DNA from: Candidatus Glassiibacteriota bacterium
GTDB lineage: Bacteria; Gemmatimonadota; Glassbacteria; GWA2-58-10
Direction of reading: 5' to 3'
NCBI GenBank assembly: GCA_016934095.1
Contig: JAFGTO010000034.1
Span: forward strand, 1 to 14,583
Length of the DNA stretch: 14,583 nt
In this document: positions 7,100-14,110 of the stretch, one piece after another
Layout of the letters: each line of letters begins with the position of its first letter
Position numbering within the stretch: the first letter of the stretch is position 1
Notes under the pieces: generated by a model
Told to the model about the DNA's origin: nothing
The model's input: the letters and a program-made list of their open reading frames with translations, nothing else
Database searches by the model: none
Position numbers and translations under genes: made by a program

Positions 7100-8426
7100 G
7101 CCACCGGGAGCAGTAGTAGTCGGAGGCGGGCTGGCCGGCTGCGAGGCCGCCTGGCAGGTGGCGCGCGCGGGGTTCGAGGTCGTGCTTTACGAGATGCGCC
7201 CCGGGACCGCTACCGAGGCCCACCGGACCGGGCTCCTGGCCGAGCTGGTCTGCAGCAACTCCCTCAAGTCCGTCGAGACCACCAATGCCCACGGGCTGCT
7301 CAAGGAGGAGTTGAGGAGGCTGGGCAGCCTGCTGCTGGCGGTGGCCGCAGAGAATGCGGTGCCCGCAGGCAAGGCACTGGCGGTGGACCGGGAAGGATTC
7401 GCCCGCCGGGCCACTGAGATTATCGAGAGCGACAGGCACATCCGCCTGGTACGCCGTGAGGTCGCAGAGCTTCCCGACCTGCAGCGGACGGTCTGTATCC
7501 TGGCCAGCGGGCCACTGACCAGTGCCCGGCTGCACCGGAGCCTGGACAGTCTCCTCGGGGAACACAGCCTTTACTTTTACGATGCGATCAGCCCTATCGT
7601 CTCCGCCGATTCCCTGGACCCGGACTCCTGTTTCGCCCAGGGGCGCTGGGGACACGGGGATGATTACCTGAACTGCCCGCTGGATGAGGAGCTCTACCGC
7701 CGTTTTGTCGCGGAGCTTGTAGCCGCGGACAAGGTGGAGGCGAGAGACTTCGAGTCGGCCCGGTTTTTCCAGGGCTGCCTGCCGGTGGAGGAGATTGCCG
7801 CCAGCGGGCCTTTGTCCCTGGCCTACGGCCCGCTGAAACCGGTGGGGCTGGCGGACCCGGCCACTGGACGGCGCCCGTTCGCCGTGCTGCAGCTCCGCCG
7901 CGAAAACGCCTCGGGCACCATGTACAACCTGGTGGGCTGCCAGACCCGCCTGCGGCAGGCAGAACAGCGCCGGGTTTTCGGCCTGATACCGGCCCTGGCG
8001 CAAGCCGCTTACCTGCGCTACGGCTCGGTGCACCGCAACACGTTCCTCAACCTGCCGCGGGTCGGCTCCCCGGTGCTGGAGATAGCCGGGAAGCCCAACC
8101 TCCTGGTGGCAGGCCAGATCACCGGGGTCGAGGGGTATGTCGAGAGTATCGGCACCGGGCTGCTGGCGGGTATCAACGCGGTACGCAAGCTGAAAGGGCT
8201 CGGGCCCGCGGCACCCCCGCGACAGACCATGCTGGGCGCGCTGGTGGCCTATGTCCACGGGGCCGACCCGGAGGGTTTCCAGCCGATGAACGCCAATTTC
8301 GGCCTGCTGCCGCCGCTTGACGGGCCTAAGACCGGCAGGGAAAGGCGCAAGGAGGCTTTCGCCGCCCGGGCTCTGGAGGCGCTGGATGAGTTCAGGGACA
8401 CCTGTGTCAGGGAGCTTTTCAGCTAG
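7092..8426 (+). CDS. trmFO: methylenetetrahydrofolate-tRNA-(uracil-5-)-methyltransferase TrmFO
   Basis: TrmFO makes 5-methyluridine at tRNA position 54 using 5,10-methylene-THF as carbon donor and FADH2/NAD(P)H as reductant. Seen in 444 residues: the N-terminal FAD dinucleotide motif VVVGGGLAGCEAAW (8-21); YEMRP (33-37); ELVCSNSLKS with C54; the second conserved cysteine C229 in FFQGCLPVEE; and PVGLADP followed by NLVGCQTRL. C54 and C229 correspond to the two functional cysteines of Bacillus TrmFO (C53, C226). The C-terminal FAD-contact region reads GQITGVEGYVESIGTGLLAG. The start is the GTG at 7092, with GGAGGA at 7075-7080; it gives the family's usual N-terminus, whereas the open frame continues upstream inside topA. 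It overlaps topA by 8 nt. MnmG is excluded by its longer length and different motifs. Confidence 0.96.
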   Translation: MPEPPGAVVVGGGLAGCEAAWQVARAGFEVVLYEMRPGTATEAHRTGLLAELVCSNSLKSVETTNAHGLLKEELRRLGSLLLAVAAENAVPAGKALAVDREGFARRATEIIESDRHIRLVRREVAELPDLQRTVCILASGPLTSARLHRSLDSLLGEHSLYFYDAISPIVSADSLDPDSCFAQGRWGHGDDYLNCPLDEELYRRFVAELVAADKVEARDFESARFFQGCLPVEEIAASGPLSLAYGPLKPVGLADPATGRRPFAVLQLRRENASGTMYNLVGCQTRLRQAEQRRVFGLIPALAQAAYLRYGSVHRNTFLNLPRVGSPVLEIAGKPNLLVAGQITGVEGYVESIGTGLLAGINAVRKLKGLGPAAPPRQTMLGALVAYVHGADPEGFQPMNANFGLLPPLDGPKTGRERRKEAFAARALEALDEFRDTCVRELFS

Positions 8427-8480
8427 GGTGCCCGGGGCTTGCAGCGCGCCGGTTGTGGCATAAAAAATGCTGACTCTGTG

Positions 8481-8519
8481 CTGTCGGCGGCAGGCTCGCT
8501 GCAGGCAAGAACCCGACAG
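8481..8519 (+). promoter_or_regulatory. hairpin just upstream of xerC, touching its ribosome binding site
   Basis: CTGTCGG (8481-8487) pairs perfectly with CCGACAG (8513-8519). Inside it GCAG (8490-8493) pairs with CTGC (8499-8502) around GCTCG. The 3' arm covers the first two bases of the presumed SD AGGGAA (8518-8523), so the fold could reduce xerC translation. There is no T tract. The rest of the 102-nt trmFO-xerC gap holds an A-rich run (8462-8467) and no gene. Confidence 0.3.
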
Positions 8520-8528
8520 GGAAAACTC

Positions 8529-9431
8529 ATGCAGGAAATGATCAAAGAATATCTCAGGCACCTGTCCCTGCGCCGCAGGTACTCGCCCCACACGGTGGCC
8601 GCTTACGGCCGGGACCTGGCCGAGTTCGAGGGTTTTATCAGAGAGTACGGCGGCGGGGGGCCCGCGCAGCCCGGGTCGATAGACCGGCTGACCGTGCGCT
8701 CCTGGCTGGCCTGGCTCTCCCGGTCCGGAAGGGCCAGGAGCACGATCAACCGCAAGCTGGCCGCAGTCAAGAGCTTCCTGGCTTTCCTGCACCGGGAAGG
8801 CCGGGTCGAGTCGAACCCCGGGGTCTCGGTCCGCTCGCTCAGGACCCAGCGACGGCTGCCGAGGTATCTCAGTGCCGAGCAGGCGGAGGCCCTGATGGAG
8901 TCTTTCGGGCGTGAGGACCTGCGGGGGGCCTGCGCCGCGGCCATGATCGAGCTGTTTTACAGCTCCGGCCTGCGCTTGAGCGAGCTGGTGGGGCTGAATG
9001 TCTCCTCGTACGACACGGCACGGCGCATGGTGCGGGTGATGGGCAAGGGAAGCAAGGAGCGCCTGGTGCCGGTAGGCTCGGCGGCCGCCGCGGCGATCGC
9101 GGCCTACCTCGACAGGCGGGAAAGCAGTTTCGGCGCTCCGGGACGGGAGGATGCCCTGTTCGTAGGCCGCTCAGGCAGGAGGATCGACCGACGCCAGGTG
9201 CAGCGCCTGGTGGCCGAGGGCTGCCGACGGGCGGGGATCTCACGCGGCACCAGTCCCCATGCCCTGCGCCACAGTTTCGCCACCCACCTGCTGGACCGCG
9301 GGGCCGAGCTGCTGGCGATCCGGGAGATGCTGGGACATGCGAGCCTCGACACCACTCAGAAATACACCCATGTAAGCGTGGAGAGACTGAAAGAGACCTA
9401 CCGCCAGGCGCATCCCCGCAGCGGGATGTAG
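8529..9431 (+). CDS. xerC: tyrosine recombinase XerC
   Basis: XerC is one half of the recombinase pair that resolves chromosome dimers at dif. Seen in 300 residues: an N-terminal SAM-like core-binding domain (about 1-95, with YSPHTVAAYGRDL) and a catalytic domain with the complete set R149 (SSGLRLSEL), K173 (GKGSKERLVPV), H244 and R247 (HALRHSFATHLL), H270 (LGHASLDTTQ) and the nucleophile Y279. The ATG at 8529 is chosen because it gives the family's standard N-terminus and has AGGGAA at 8518-8523. A TTG 90 nt upstream extends the frame but adds residues with no family counterpart. Its place between trmFO and hslV is the classic locus of xerC (codV in Bacillus), which favours XerC over XerD or a phage integrase. 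No Xer site was recognised in the window. Confidence 0.93.
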   Translation: MQEMIKEYLRHLSLRRRYSPHTVAAYGRDLAEFEGFIREYGGGGPAQPGSIDRLTVRSWLAWLSRSGRARSTINRKLAAVKSFLAFLHREGRVESNPGVSVRSLRTQRRLPRYLSAEQAEALMESFGREDLRGACAAAMIELFYSSGLRLSELVGLNVSSYDTARRMVRVMGKGSKERLVPVGSAAAAAIAAYLDRRESSFGAPGREDALFVGRSGRRIDRRQVQRLVAEGCRRAGISRGTSPHALRHSFATHLLDRGAELLAIREMLGHASLDTTQKYTHVSVERLKETYRQAHPRSGM

Positions 9432-9477
9432 GCCCGGCGGCTACGGCTAACCGTCTTGAAGGGAGGCAGAGAGTCTC

Positions 9478-10035
9478 GTGGCTGAGTCCGGAATTACATA
9501 TCGCGGCACTACCATCCTCACAGTGCGCCGGGATGGCAAAGTGGCCATGGGAGGAGACGGGCAGGTGACGGTGGGCGATACCATCCTGAAAGCTTCGGCG
9601 AAAAAAGTGCGCAAGCTCCAGGATGGCAAGGTACTGGCCGGTTTCGCCGGCGCCGTGGCCGATGCCCTGACCCTCTTCGACAAGTTCGAGGCCAAGCTCA
9701 AGGACCACCCCGCCAACCTGAAGCGCGCGGCGGTGGAGCTGGCCAAAATGTGGCGCACAGACCGCTACCTGCGCCGGCTGGAAGCACAGCTGGCCGTGGC
9801 GGACAGCGAATACAGCCTGCTGGTCAGCGGCAACGGGGACGTGATAGAGCCGGATGACGGGGTCCTGGCGATCGGCTCCGGAGGATCTTACGCCATGGCT
9901 GCGGCCCGGGCACTGCTCCGCCACTCAGACCTGCCGGCCGCCGGGATAGTTGAAAAGTCCCTGGCGATTGTCTCCGAAATCTGCATCTACACTAACCGAG
10001 AGATCACCCTGATCGAGCTGAACGGCGAAAGCTAA
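9478..10035 (+). CDS. hslV: ATP-dependent protease peptidase subunit HslV
   Basis: HslV is the proteasome-like threonine peptidase that forms a double-hexameric chamber and degrades proteins unfolded by HslU. Seen in 185 residues: a 10-residue propeptide (MAESGITYRG) followed by T11-T12-I, so T11 would be the nucleophile after self-cleavage; GGDGQVTVGDTILK; KKVRKL (31-36, with the catalytic lysine); GFAGAVADALTLF; AVELAKMWRTDR; and IGSGGSYAMAAARALL. The start is the GTG at 9478 with GGAGG at 9462-9466; no other start lies between it and T11. Unlike Bacillus ClpQ, which uses serine, the nucleophile is threonine. The gene follows xerC by 46 nt and precedes hslU by 15 nt. Confidence 0.97.
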   Translation: MAESGITYRGTTILTVRRDGKVAMGGDGQVTVGDTILKASAKKVRKLQDGKVLAGFAGAVADALTLFDKFEAKLKDHPANLKRAAVELAKMWRTDRYLRRLEAQLAVADSEYSLLVSGNGDVIEPDDGVLAIGSGGSYAMAAARALLRHSDLPAAGIVEKSLAIVSEICIYTNREITLIELNGES

Positions 10036-10050
10036 GCGGAAAGACAACCA

Positions 10051-11604
10051 ATGAGCGAAAAGGAAATCCCTCTTGCGGCCGGTGGCGCGGATGCCGCAGA
10101 GGATGAGGACGAGGTACTGCTGGACCTTTCCCAGGAGCCTTCCCCCAGGCAGATTGTCCAGGAGCTGGACCGCTACATCATCGGCCAGGAAAAGGCCAAG
10201 AAAAGCGTGGCCATCGCACTGCGCAACCGCTGGCGGCGCCAGAATGTCCCCGAGGAGCTGCGGGAAGAGATCATGCCCAACAACATTATCATGATCGGGC
10301 CGACCGGGGTGGGAAAGACCGAGATTGCCCGGCGGGTCTCGCGCATGGCCGGGGCGCCGTTCGTCAAGGTGGAGGCCAGCAAGTTCACCGAGGTGGGTTA
10401 CGTGGGCCGCGACGTGGAGTCGATCGTCAGGGAGCTGGTCGAGCTGAGTGTCAACATGGTGCGCAGCGAGCGGGAGGAGGAGTGCGAGGAGAAAGCCAGA
10501 CAGCAGGCCGAGGAGCGGATTCTCGACCTGCTGCTGCCGCCGCTGCCCCGCAGGAAAGCCTCGGCCCGGGTGCCGGGACTGGAGCGCCTGACCGCCGAAG
10601 GGGCCGAGTGGGAAGGGGACAAGGTGGTGGAAGCCAGGGTGGAAAGCGCCCCGGAGGAGGAAGAGCCGGCCGGGGAAAAAGCTGCGGAAGAGGAGGAAGG
10701 GCACGCAGAGGCAGAGGTGCGCCGTGAGCGTATCCGCGAGAAGCTGCGCGCCCAGCTTGCCGCAGGCAAGCTCGAAGACCGCAAGGTGGAGATCGAGATC
10801 TCCAGCCGCGGAATGCCCATGGTCGAGTTTTTCGGCCCTGCCGGCCTCGAGGAAATGGACATCAACTTCTCCGAGATGCTCGAGGAGATGCTGCCAAGAA
10901 AGAAAAAGAAGCGCGAGCTCTCGGTCTCCGAGGCCAGGCGCATCCTGACCCAGGAAGAGCTGCAGAAAATGGTCGACGTGGAGGAGGTGGTCGGCGAGGC
11001 GATCGACCGGGTCGAGCAAGCCGGCATAGTCTTTTTGGATGAGATCGACAAGATCGCCGGGCCGCCATCGAAGACCGGCCCGGATGTCTCGCGCGAGGGT
11101 GTGCAGCGGGACCTCCTGCCGATTGTCGAGGGCTCGAACGTGCCTACCAAGTACGGCCTGGTCCGGACGGACCACATCCTGTTCATCGCAGCCGGGGCTT
11201 TTCACTCCACCAAGCCGAGCGACCTGATCCCGGAGCTCCAGGGCCGCTTCCCGATCAGGGTGGAGCTCGACTCGCTCAAAGAGAATGATTTCTGCCGGAT
11301 TCTTACCGAGCCTAAAGGCGCCTTGATCAAGCAGTATGTCGAGCTGCTGCGCACCGAGGAAGCGGAGGTGAGTTTCGACGACGGGGCGGTGGAGGAGATC
11401 GCACGGATGGCCTGGCTGCTCAACCAGAGGATGGAAAACATCGGCGCGCGCCGTCTGCACACCGTGATGTTCTCGCTGATGGAAGACCTGCTGTTCGAGC
11501 TGCCTGACCGGGAAGAAAAACGGGTGCATATCGACCGCAAGACGGTCAAGGAGAAGATCGAGCACCTGGTCCAGGATGAAGACCTGAGGAAATACATCCT
11601 CTAG
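10051..11604 (+). CDS. hslU: HslU ATPase subunit of the HslVU protease
   Basis: HslU is the hexameric AAA+ unfoldase that feeds substrates to HslV. Seen in 517 residues: Walker A GPTGVGKT (83-90); the pore loop GYVG (116-119); the intermediate I-domain (about 125-290); Walker B IVFLDEID (326-333, D330/E331); R399 in ELQGRFPIR; sensor-2 IGARRLH with R467; and the C-terminal EDLRKYIL, the tail that docks into HslV. Most family members are about 440-470 residues. Here there is an acidic N-terminal extension of about 22 residues and an I-domain insert rich in Glu (about 185-225), followed by a basic PRKKKKREL (282-290). The ATG at 10051 has only a weak GGAAAG upstream, so translation is probably coupled to hslV. 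ClpX is excluded by the I-domain and the absence of a zinc-binding N-domain. Confidence 0.97.
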   Translation: MSEKEIPLAAGGADAAEDEDEVLLDLSQEPSPRQIVQELDRYIIGQEKAKKSVAIALRNRWRRQNVPEELREEIMPNNIIMIGPTGVGKTEIARRVSRMAGAPFVKVEASKFTEVGYVGRDVESIVRELVELSVNMVRSEREEECEEKARQQAEERILDLLLPPLPRRKASARVPGLERLTAEGAEWEGDKVVEARVESAPEEEEPAGEKAAEEEEGHAEAEVRRERIREKLRAQLAAGKLEDRKVEIEISSRGMPMVEFFGPAGLEEMDINFSEMLEEMLPRKKKKRELSVSEARRILTQEELQKMVDVEEVVGEAIDRVEQAGIVFLDEIDKIAGPPSKTGPDVSREGVQRDLLPIVEGSNVPTKYGLVRTDHILFIAAGAFHSTKPSDLIPELQGRFPIRVELDSLKENDFCRILTEPKGALIKQYVELLRTEEAEVSFDDGAVEEIARMAWLLNQRMENIGARRLHTVMFSLMEDLLFELPDREEKRVHIDRKTVKEKIEHLVQDEDLRKYIL

Positions 11605-11639
11605 AAGCGAGTTGAAATATTGAAGATTTCGGGTATAAA

Positions 11640-11759
11640 GGCTGTCAAGGGCCGTTTCCACTCCTGGGACAACAACATGCGGCAAGAAGACCTTAATTGC
11701 ATAACATATAGAAACTTTTACAGTTACACTGGAAACGGCTTGCCTTGCCCTTGACAGCC
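11640..11759. repeat. 120-nt inverted-repeat element with AT-rich core (possible MITE, IS relic or structured RNA)
   Basis: Left arm: GGCTGTCAAGGG (11640-11651) then CCGTTTCCA (11652-11660). Right arm: TGGAAACGG (11730-11738), an 8-9-nt bulge, CTTGCCTTG (11739-11747), then CCCTTGACAGCC (11748-11759). Together these give 21 perfect base pairs interrupted only by the bulge, which looks like a slippage duplication of the neighbouring TTGCCC. The 69-nt core (11661-11729) is about 39 % GC by hand count, far below the surrounding genes. The arms begin 35 nt after the hslU stop. No clear target-site duplication flanks the arms. It could be a non-autonomous mobile element, the joined ends of a lost insertion sequence, or an RNA hairpin. 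Confidence 0.7.
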
Positions 11760-11782
11760 CATGAAGCAATAGATTTCATCAC

Positions 11783-11811
11783 GGGGCGTTGAGGTCTTTT
11801 TTCAACGCCCC
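11783..11811. other. 10-bp GC hairpin without T tract
   Basis: GGGGCGTTGA (11783-11792) pairs perfectly with TCAACGCCCC (11802-11811) around a GGTCTTTTT loop. The T run is inside the loop, not after the stem, on both strands, so this is not a standard intrinsic terminator. It may still end or pause the hslU transcript or protect its 3' end. Confidence 0.5.
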
Positions 11812-11842
11812 TCTAGCGGCAAACCCGGCGGGATGACTGCAC

Positions 11843-11858
11843 GGGCACTTCTGTGCCC
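11843..11858. other. small tetraloop hairpin upstream of argF
   Basis: GGGCAC (11843-11848) and GTGCCC (11853-11858) enclose a TTCT loop. It sits about 95 nt before argF in a GC-rich part of the gap and may belong to a structured argF leader. No known regulator site is recognised. Confidence 0.3.
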
Positions 11859-11951
11859 TCGGGCTCTGGGGCCTGTATGCCGGAGATACCGCATAAAAAA
11901 ACTCTGCGAAGACTACATTGGGCTGCATCATAATCGAACCCGGAAACTGAT

Positions 11952-12908
11952 ATGAAAAAAGATTTTCTCTCGATCGATGATTATTCTCCGGGCCAGGTAA
12001 AGAGGACTCTCGAGCTGGCCGCCCGGATGAAAAAGACACGCAAGACCGCATCGGACATCCGGCCGCTGGGCGACAGGACCATGGCGATGATTTTCGAAAA
12101 GCCTTCCCTGCGCACCAGGGTAACTTTCGAGCTGGCCATGGTGGAGCTGGGCGGGCACGCCCTGGAGACCCAGCCCCCGGGCGTGCGCCTGGGCAGGCGC
12201 GAGAGCGTGCCGGACCTCGCCCGCAACCTGGAGCGCTGGGTGGATATCGTGGTGGCCAGGGTCTATAAAAACGAGGTGATCCAAGAGCTTGCCGCCAATA
12301 CGCGCATACCGGCAATCAACGCCCTCTGCAACCTGGAGCACCCCTGCCAGGCCATGGCGGACATGATGACCATGGTCGAGCTGGCAGGCTCTAGGTTCCC
12401 CCGGGTCAAGCTGGCTTACGTGGGCGACGGCAACAACGTGTGCCATTCGCTGATGCTGGCCTCCGCCATGATGGGGATCGAGCTGGCGGTGGCCTCTCCC
12501 GAGGGTTATCGGCCCCTGGACCGCTACCTCGAAAGAGCGCAGCAGCATTGCTCGTCATCAGGCGGAAAGGTATCGGTACTCGGCGATCCCAGGCAGGCAG
12601 TGGAGGGGGCCGATTTTGTCTATACCGATGTCTGGGCCAGCATGGGGCAGGAGGATGAAAAGCTCGAGCGGCAGAAAATTTTCCAGCCCTACCAGATCAA
12701 CTCGAAGCTGGTCCGCTCGGCGGCGGCTGATTTCTACCTGCTGCACTGCCTGCCGGCCCACCGGGGCGAGGAAGTCTCCGATGAGCTGATCGACGGCCCG
12801 CACTCCCGCGTTTTCGACCAGGCAGAAAACCGACTGCACGCCCAGAAAGCCATTATCCTCTCCCTGCTCGCTCCCAAGGTTGCCGCCCGGATCCTGGAGG
12901 AGAAATGA
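11952..12908 (+). CDS. argF: ornithine carbamoyltransferase
   Basis: ArgF joins carbamoyl phosphate to ornithine to give citrulline in arginine synthesis. Seen in 318 residues: the carbamoyl-phosphate loop S52-L-R-T-R56; R104 region VVARVY; HPCQ (130-133); YVGDGNNVCHSLM (156-168); the ornithine-side loop D226-VWASMG (to 232); and HCLPAHRGEEV (265-275). The SMG loop and HCLPAHR mark ornithine rather than aspartate or N-acetylornithine carbamoyltransferase. Length is normal. The ATG at 11952 is followed by MKKDFLSIDD, a family-like N-terminus, but only GGAA (11942-11945) resembles an SD. The long gap upstream suggests its own promoter. The stop overlaps the gcvT start as ATGA. Catabolic use (arcB) cannot be excluded by sequence, but no arcA or arcC is near. 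Confidence 0.96.
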   Translation: MKKDFLSIDDYSPGQVKRTLELAARMKKTRKTASDIRPLGDRTMAMIFEKPSLRTRVTFELAMVELGGHALETQPPGVRLGRRESVPDLARNLERWVDIVVARVYKNEVIQELAANTRIPAINALCNLEHPCQAMADMMTMVELAGSRFPRVKLAYVGDGNNVCHSLMLASAMMGIELAVASPEGYRPLDRYLERAQQHCSSSGGKVSVLGDPRQAVEGADFVYTDVWASMGQEDEKLERQKIFQPYQINSKLVRSAAADFYLLHCLPAHRGEEVSDELIDGPHSRVFDQAENRLHAQKAIILSLLAPKVAARILEEK

Positions 12909-13999
12909 GCGCTCCGGCAAGGACTCCGCTCTACGGATGCCACCTCAAGGCGGGGGCCAAGATGGTGCCTTTCGCCGGCTGGGAGATGCCGGTGAGCTAT
13001 GCGGGTATCCTGGCCGAACACCGGGCGGTCCGCGAGGACGTGGGCCTGTTCGATGTCTCCCACATGGGCCGCTTCCGGCTGACCGGCCGCAGGGCCGGAG
13101 AGGCCCTGGATTACCTGGTTACCGGGCGGGCCGGGGCCCTGGATGAGGGGCGCTGGCTCTATACCCTGCTGCTCAACCGCTCCGGGAACGTGCTGGATGA
13201 CCTGCTGGTAGGCCTCCACCACGGCGAGCTCCTGCTGGTGGTGAACGCCGCCAACCGGACGTCCGATTTCAATCACCTGGAGGAGGTATTAAACGGCTTC
13301 GGCGGCACACGGCTCACGGATGAATCCGGGAAGTGCGCCATGCCCGCAGTCCAGGGGCCGCGGTCGCGTGAGGTGCTGGAAAAGGTCCTGCAGGCGGACC
13401 TGTCGCAGCTCGAGTATTACCGGATGGATACCGTGAGCTGGAAGGGGGACGACCTGCTGGTCAGCCGGACCGGATATACCGGTGAGCTGGGGTACGAGCT
13501 TTTCGTGCCGGCTGTCCGGGCGGCCGCGCTCTGGGAGGCGCTGCTCGCAGCAGGGGCCGTTCCCTGCGGCCTGGGGGCACGCGATACCCTGAGGCTGGAG
13601 ATGGGTTACCGGCTCTACGGCCACGAGCTGGACCAGGACCATACTCCGCTCGAGGCGGGCCTGGGGTGGGCGGTGGACCTGGAAAAGGAAGATTTTATCG
13701 GCAGACAGGCGCTGGTGGAGCAGAAGAAAAACGGTGTGAAGAGGATACTGCGCGGTGTCGAGTCCTCCAGGGGCGACCTGCCCAGGCCGGGTTACCGGCT
13801 GACCCATCAAGGCTCGGTGGTCGGTACTGTGGCCAGCGGCGGCCCCTCTCCGAGCCTGGATATCGGAATCGGCACGGCCTACCTGCCCGCCGGCCTGGCC
13901 GGGCCGGGGACCGTGCTGGAGATGGAGATACGCAAAAGGAGCGTGCCGGTTACGGTGGTCAGGTTCCCGTTCTACAAGAAAGGCACCGCCAGGATTTGA
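12905..13999 (+). CDS. gcvT: aminomethyltransferase (glycine cleavage T protein)
   Basis: GcvT transfers the aminomethyl carbon from lipoyl-GcvH to tetrahydrofolate, giving 5,10-methylene-THF and ammonia. Seen in 364 residues: the N-terminal FAGWEMPVSYAGILAEHRAVRE (23-44), GLFDVSHMGR (47-56), the folate-site NVLDDLLV (95-102, D98/D99), QGPRSREVL, SRTGYTGELGYELF, and PCGLGARDTLRLEMGYRLYGHEL, all in family order, with the C-terminal barrel domain present. Length is typical. YgfZ and sarcosine-oxidase relatives fit less well because the T-protein motifs are complete. The ATG overlaps the argF stop by 4 nt (ATGA) and has GGAGG at 12896-12900, so it is translated from the argF message. The gcvH and gcvP partners are not in the window and would normally follow gcvT; here an unrelated gene follows. 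Confidence 0.96.
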   Translation: MSAPARTPLYGCHLKAGAKMVPFAGWEMPVSYAGILAEHRAVREDVGLFDVSHMGRFRLTGRRAGEALDYLVTGRAGALDEGRWLYTLLLNRSGNVLDDLLVGLHHGELLLVVNAANRTSDFNHLEEVLNGFGGTRLTDESGKCAMPAVQGPRSREVLEKVLQADLSQLEYYRMDTVSWKGDDLLVSRTGYTGELGYELFVPAVRAAALWEALLAAGAVPCGLGARDTLRLEMGYRLYGHELDQDHTPLEAGLGWAVDLEKEDFIGRQALVEQKKNGVKRILRGVESSRGDLPRPGYRLTHQGSVVGTVASGGPSPSLDIGIGTAYLPAGLAGPGTVLEMEIRKRSVPVTVVRFPFYKKGTARI

Positions 14000-14036
14000 C
14001 CCCGCTCTCCCCGGAATGAAAACGAGGTTATACCTG

Positions 14037-14062
14037 ACCGGGTACTGCGGCTGTTACCCGGT
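14037..14062 (+). other. hairpin after gcvT, possible 3' end structure
   Basis: ACCGGGTA (14037-14044) and TACCCGGT (14055-14062) form a perfect 8-bp stem with a 10-nt loop, 38 nt after the gcvT stop. It is followed by CCGGGGAACG rather than T residues, so intrinsic termination is doubtful. A small AGGT-TAT-ACCT repeat lies just upstream (14025-14035). Confidence 0.35.
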
Positions 14063-14110
14063 TCCGGGGAACGGTGATAATTGACCGCTCACCTTTTTCT
14101 TCGGTGTCAG

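Larger units (their letters stand above)
11605..11951. other. 347-nt structured non-coding gap between hslU and argF
   Basis: No supported gene lies here on either strand. The gap holds a 120-nt inverted-repeat element (11640-11759), an ATGAA/TTCAT dyad with 9-nt spacing (11761-11779), a 10-bp GC hairpin (11783-11811) and a 6-bp tetraloop hairpin (11843-11858). A CATAAT (11929-11934) could be the -10 of an argF promoter, but no acceptable -35 is seen. None of the hairpins has a proper T tract, so the end of the hslU transcript is not obvious. I could not match the region to a known riboswitch. Confidence 0.6.

Noticed and set aside
11690..11725. dif-like Xer site in the AT-rich core (minus strand TATATG followed by TTATGCAATTA)
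   Set aside because: Only one arm matches the XerD half-site, about 6 of 11 positions, and the opposite arm shows no resemblance. Closeness to xerC does not make up for this.
11677..11754. 25-codon ATG frame inside the 120-nt inverted repeat
   Set aside because: The stop lies in the right arm, the start has no convincing SD, and the peptide has no recognisable feature; chance open frame in an AT-rich core is more likely.
11605..11951. Riboswitch (c-di-GMP, THF, glycine or cobalamin type) upstream of argF-gcvT
   Set aside because: I looked for the hallmark conserved cores and found none in the right order; only generic hairpins are seen.
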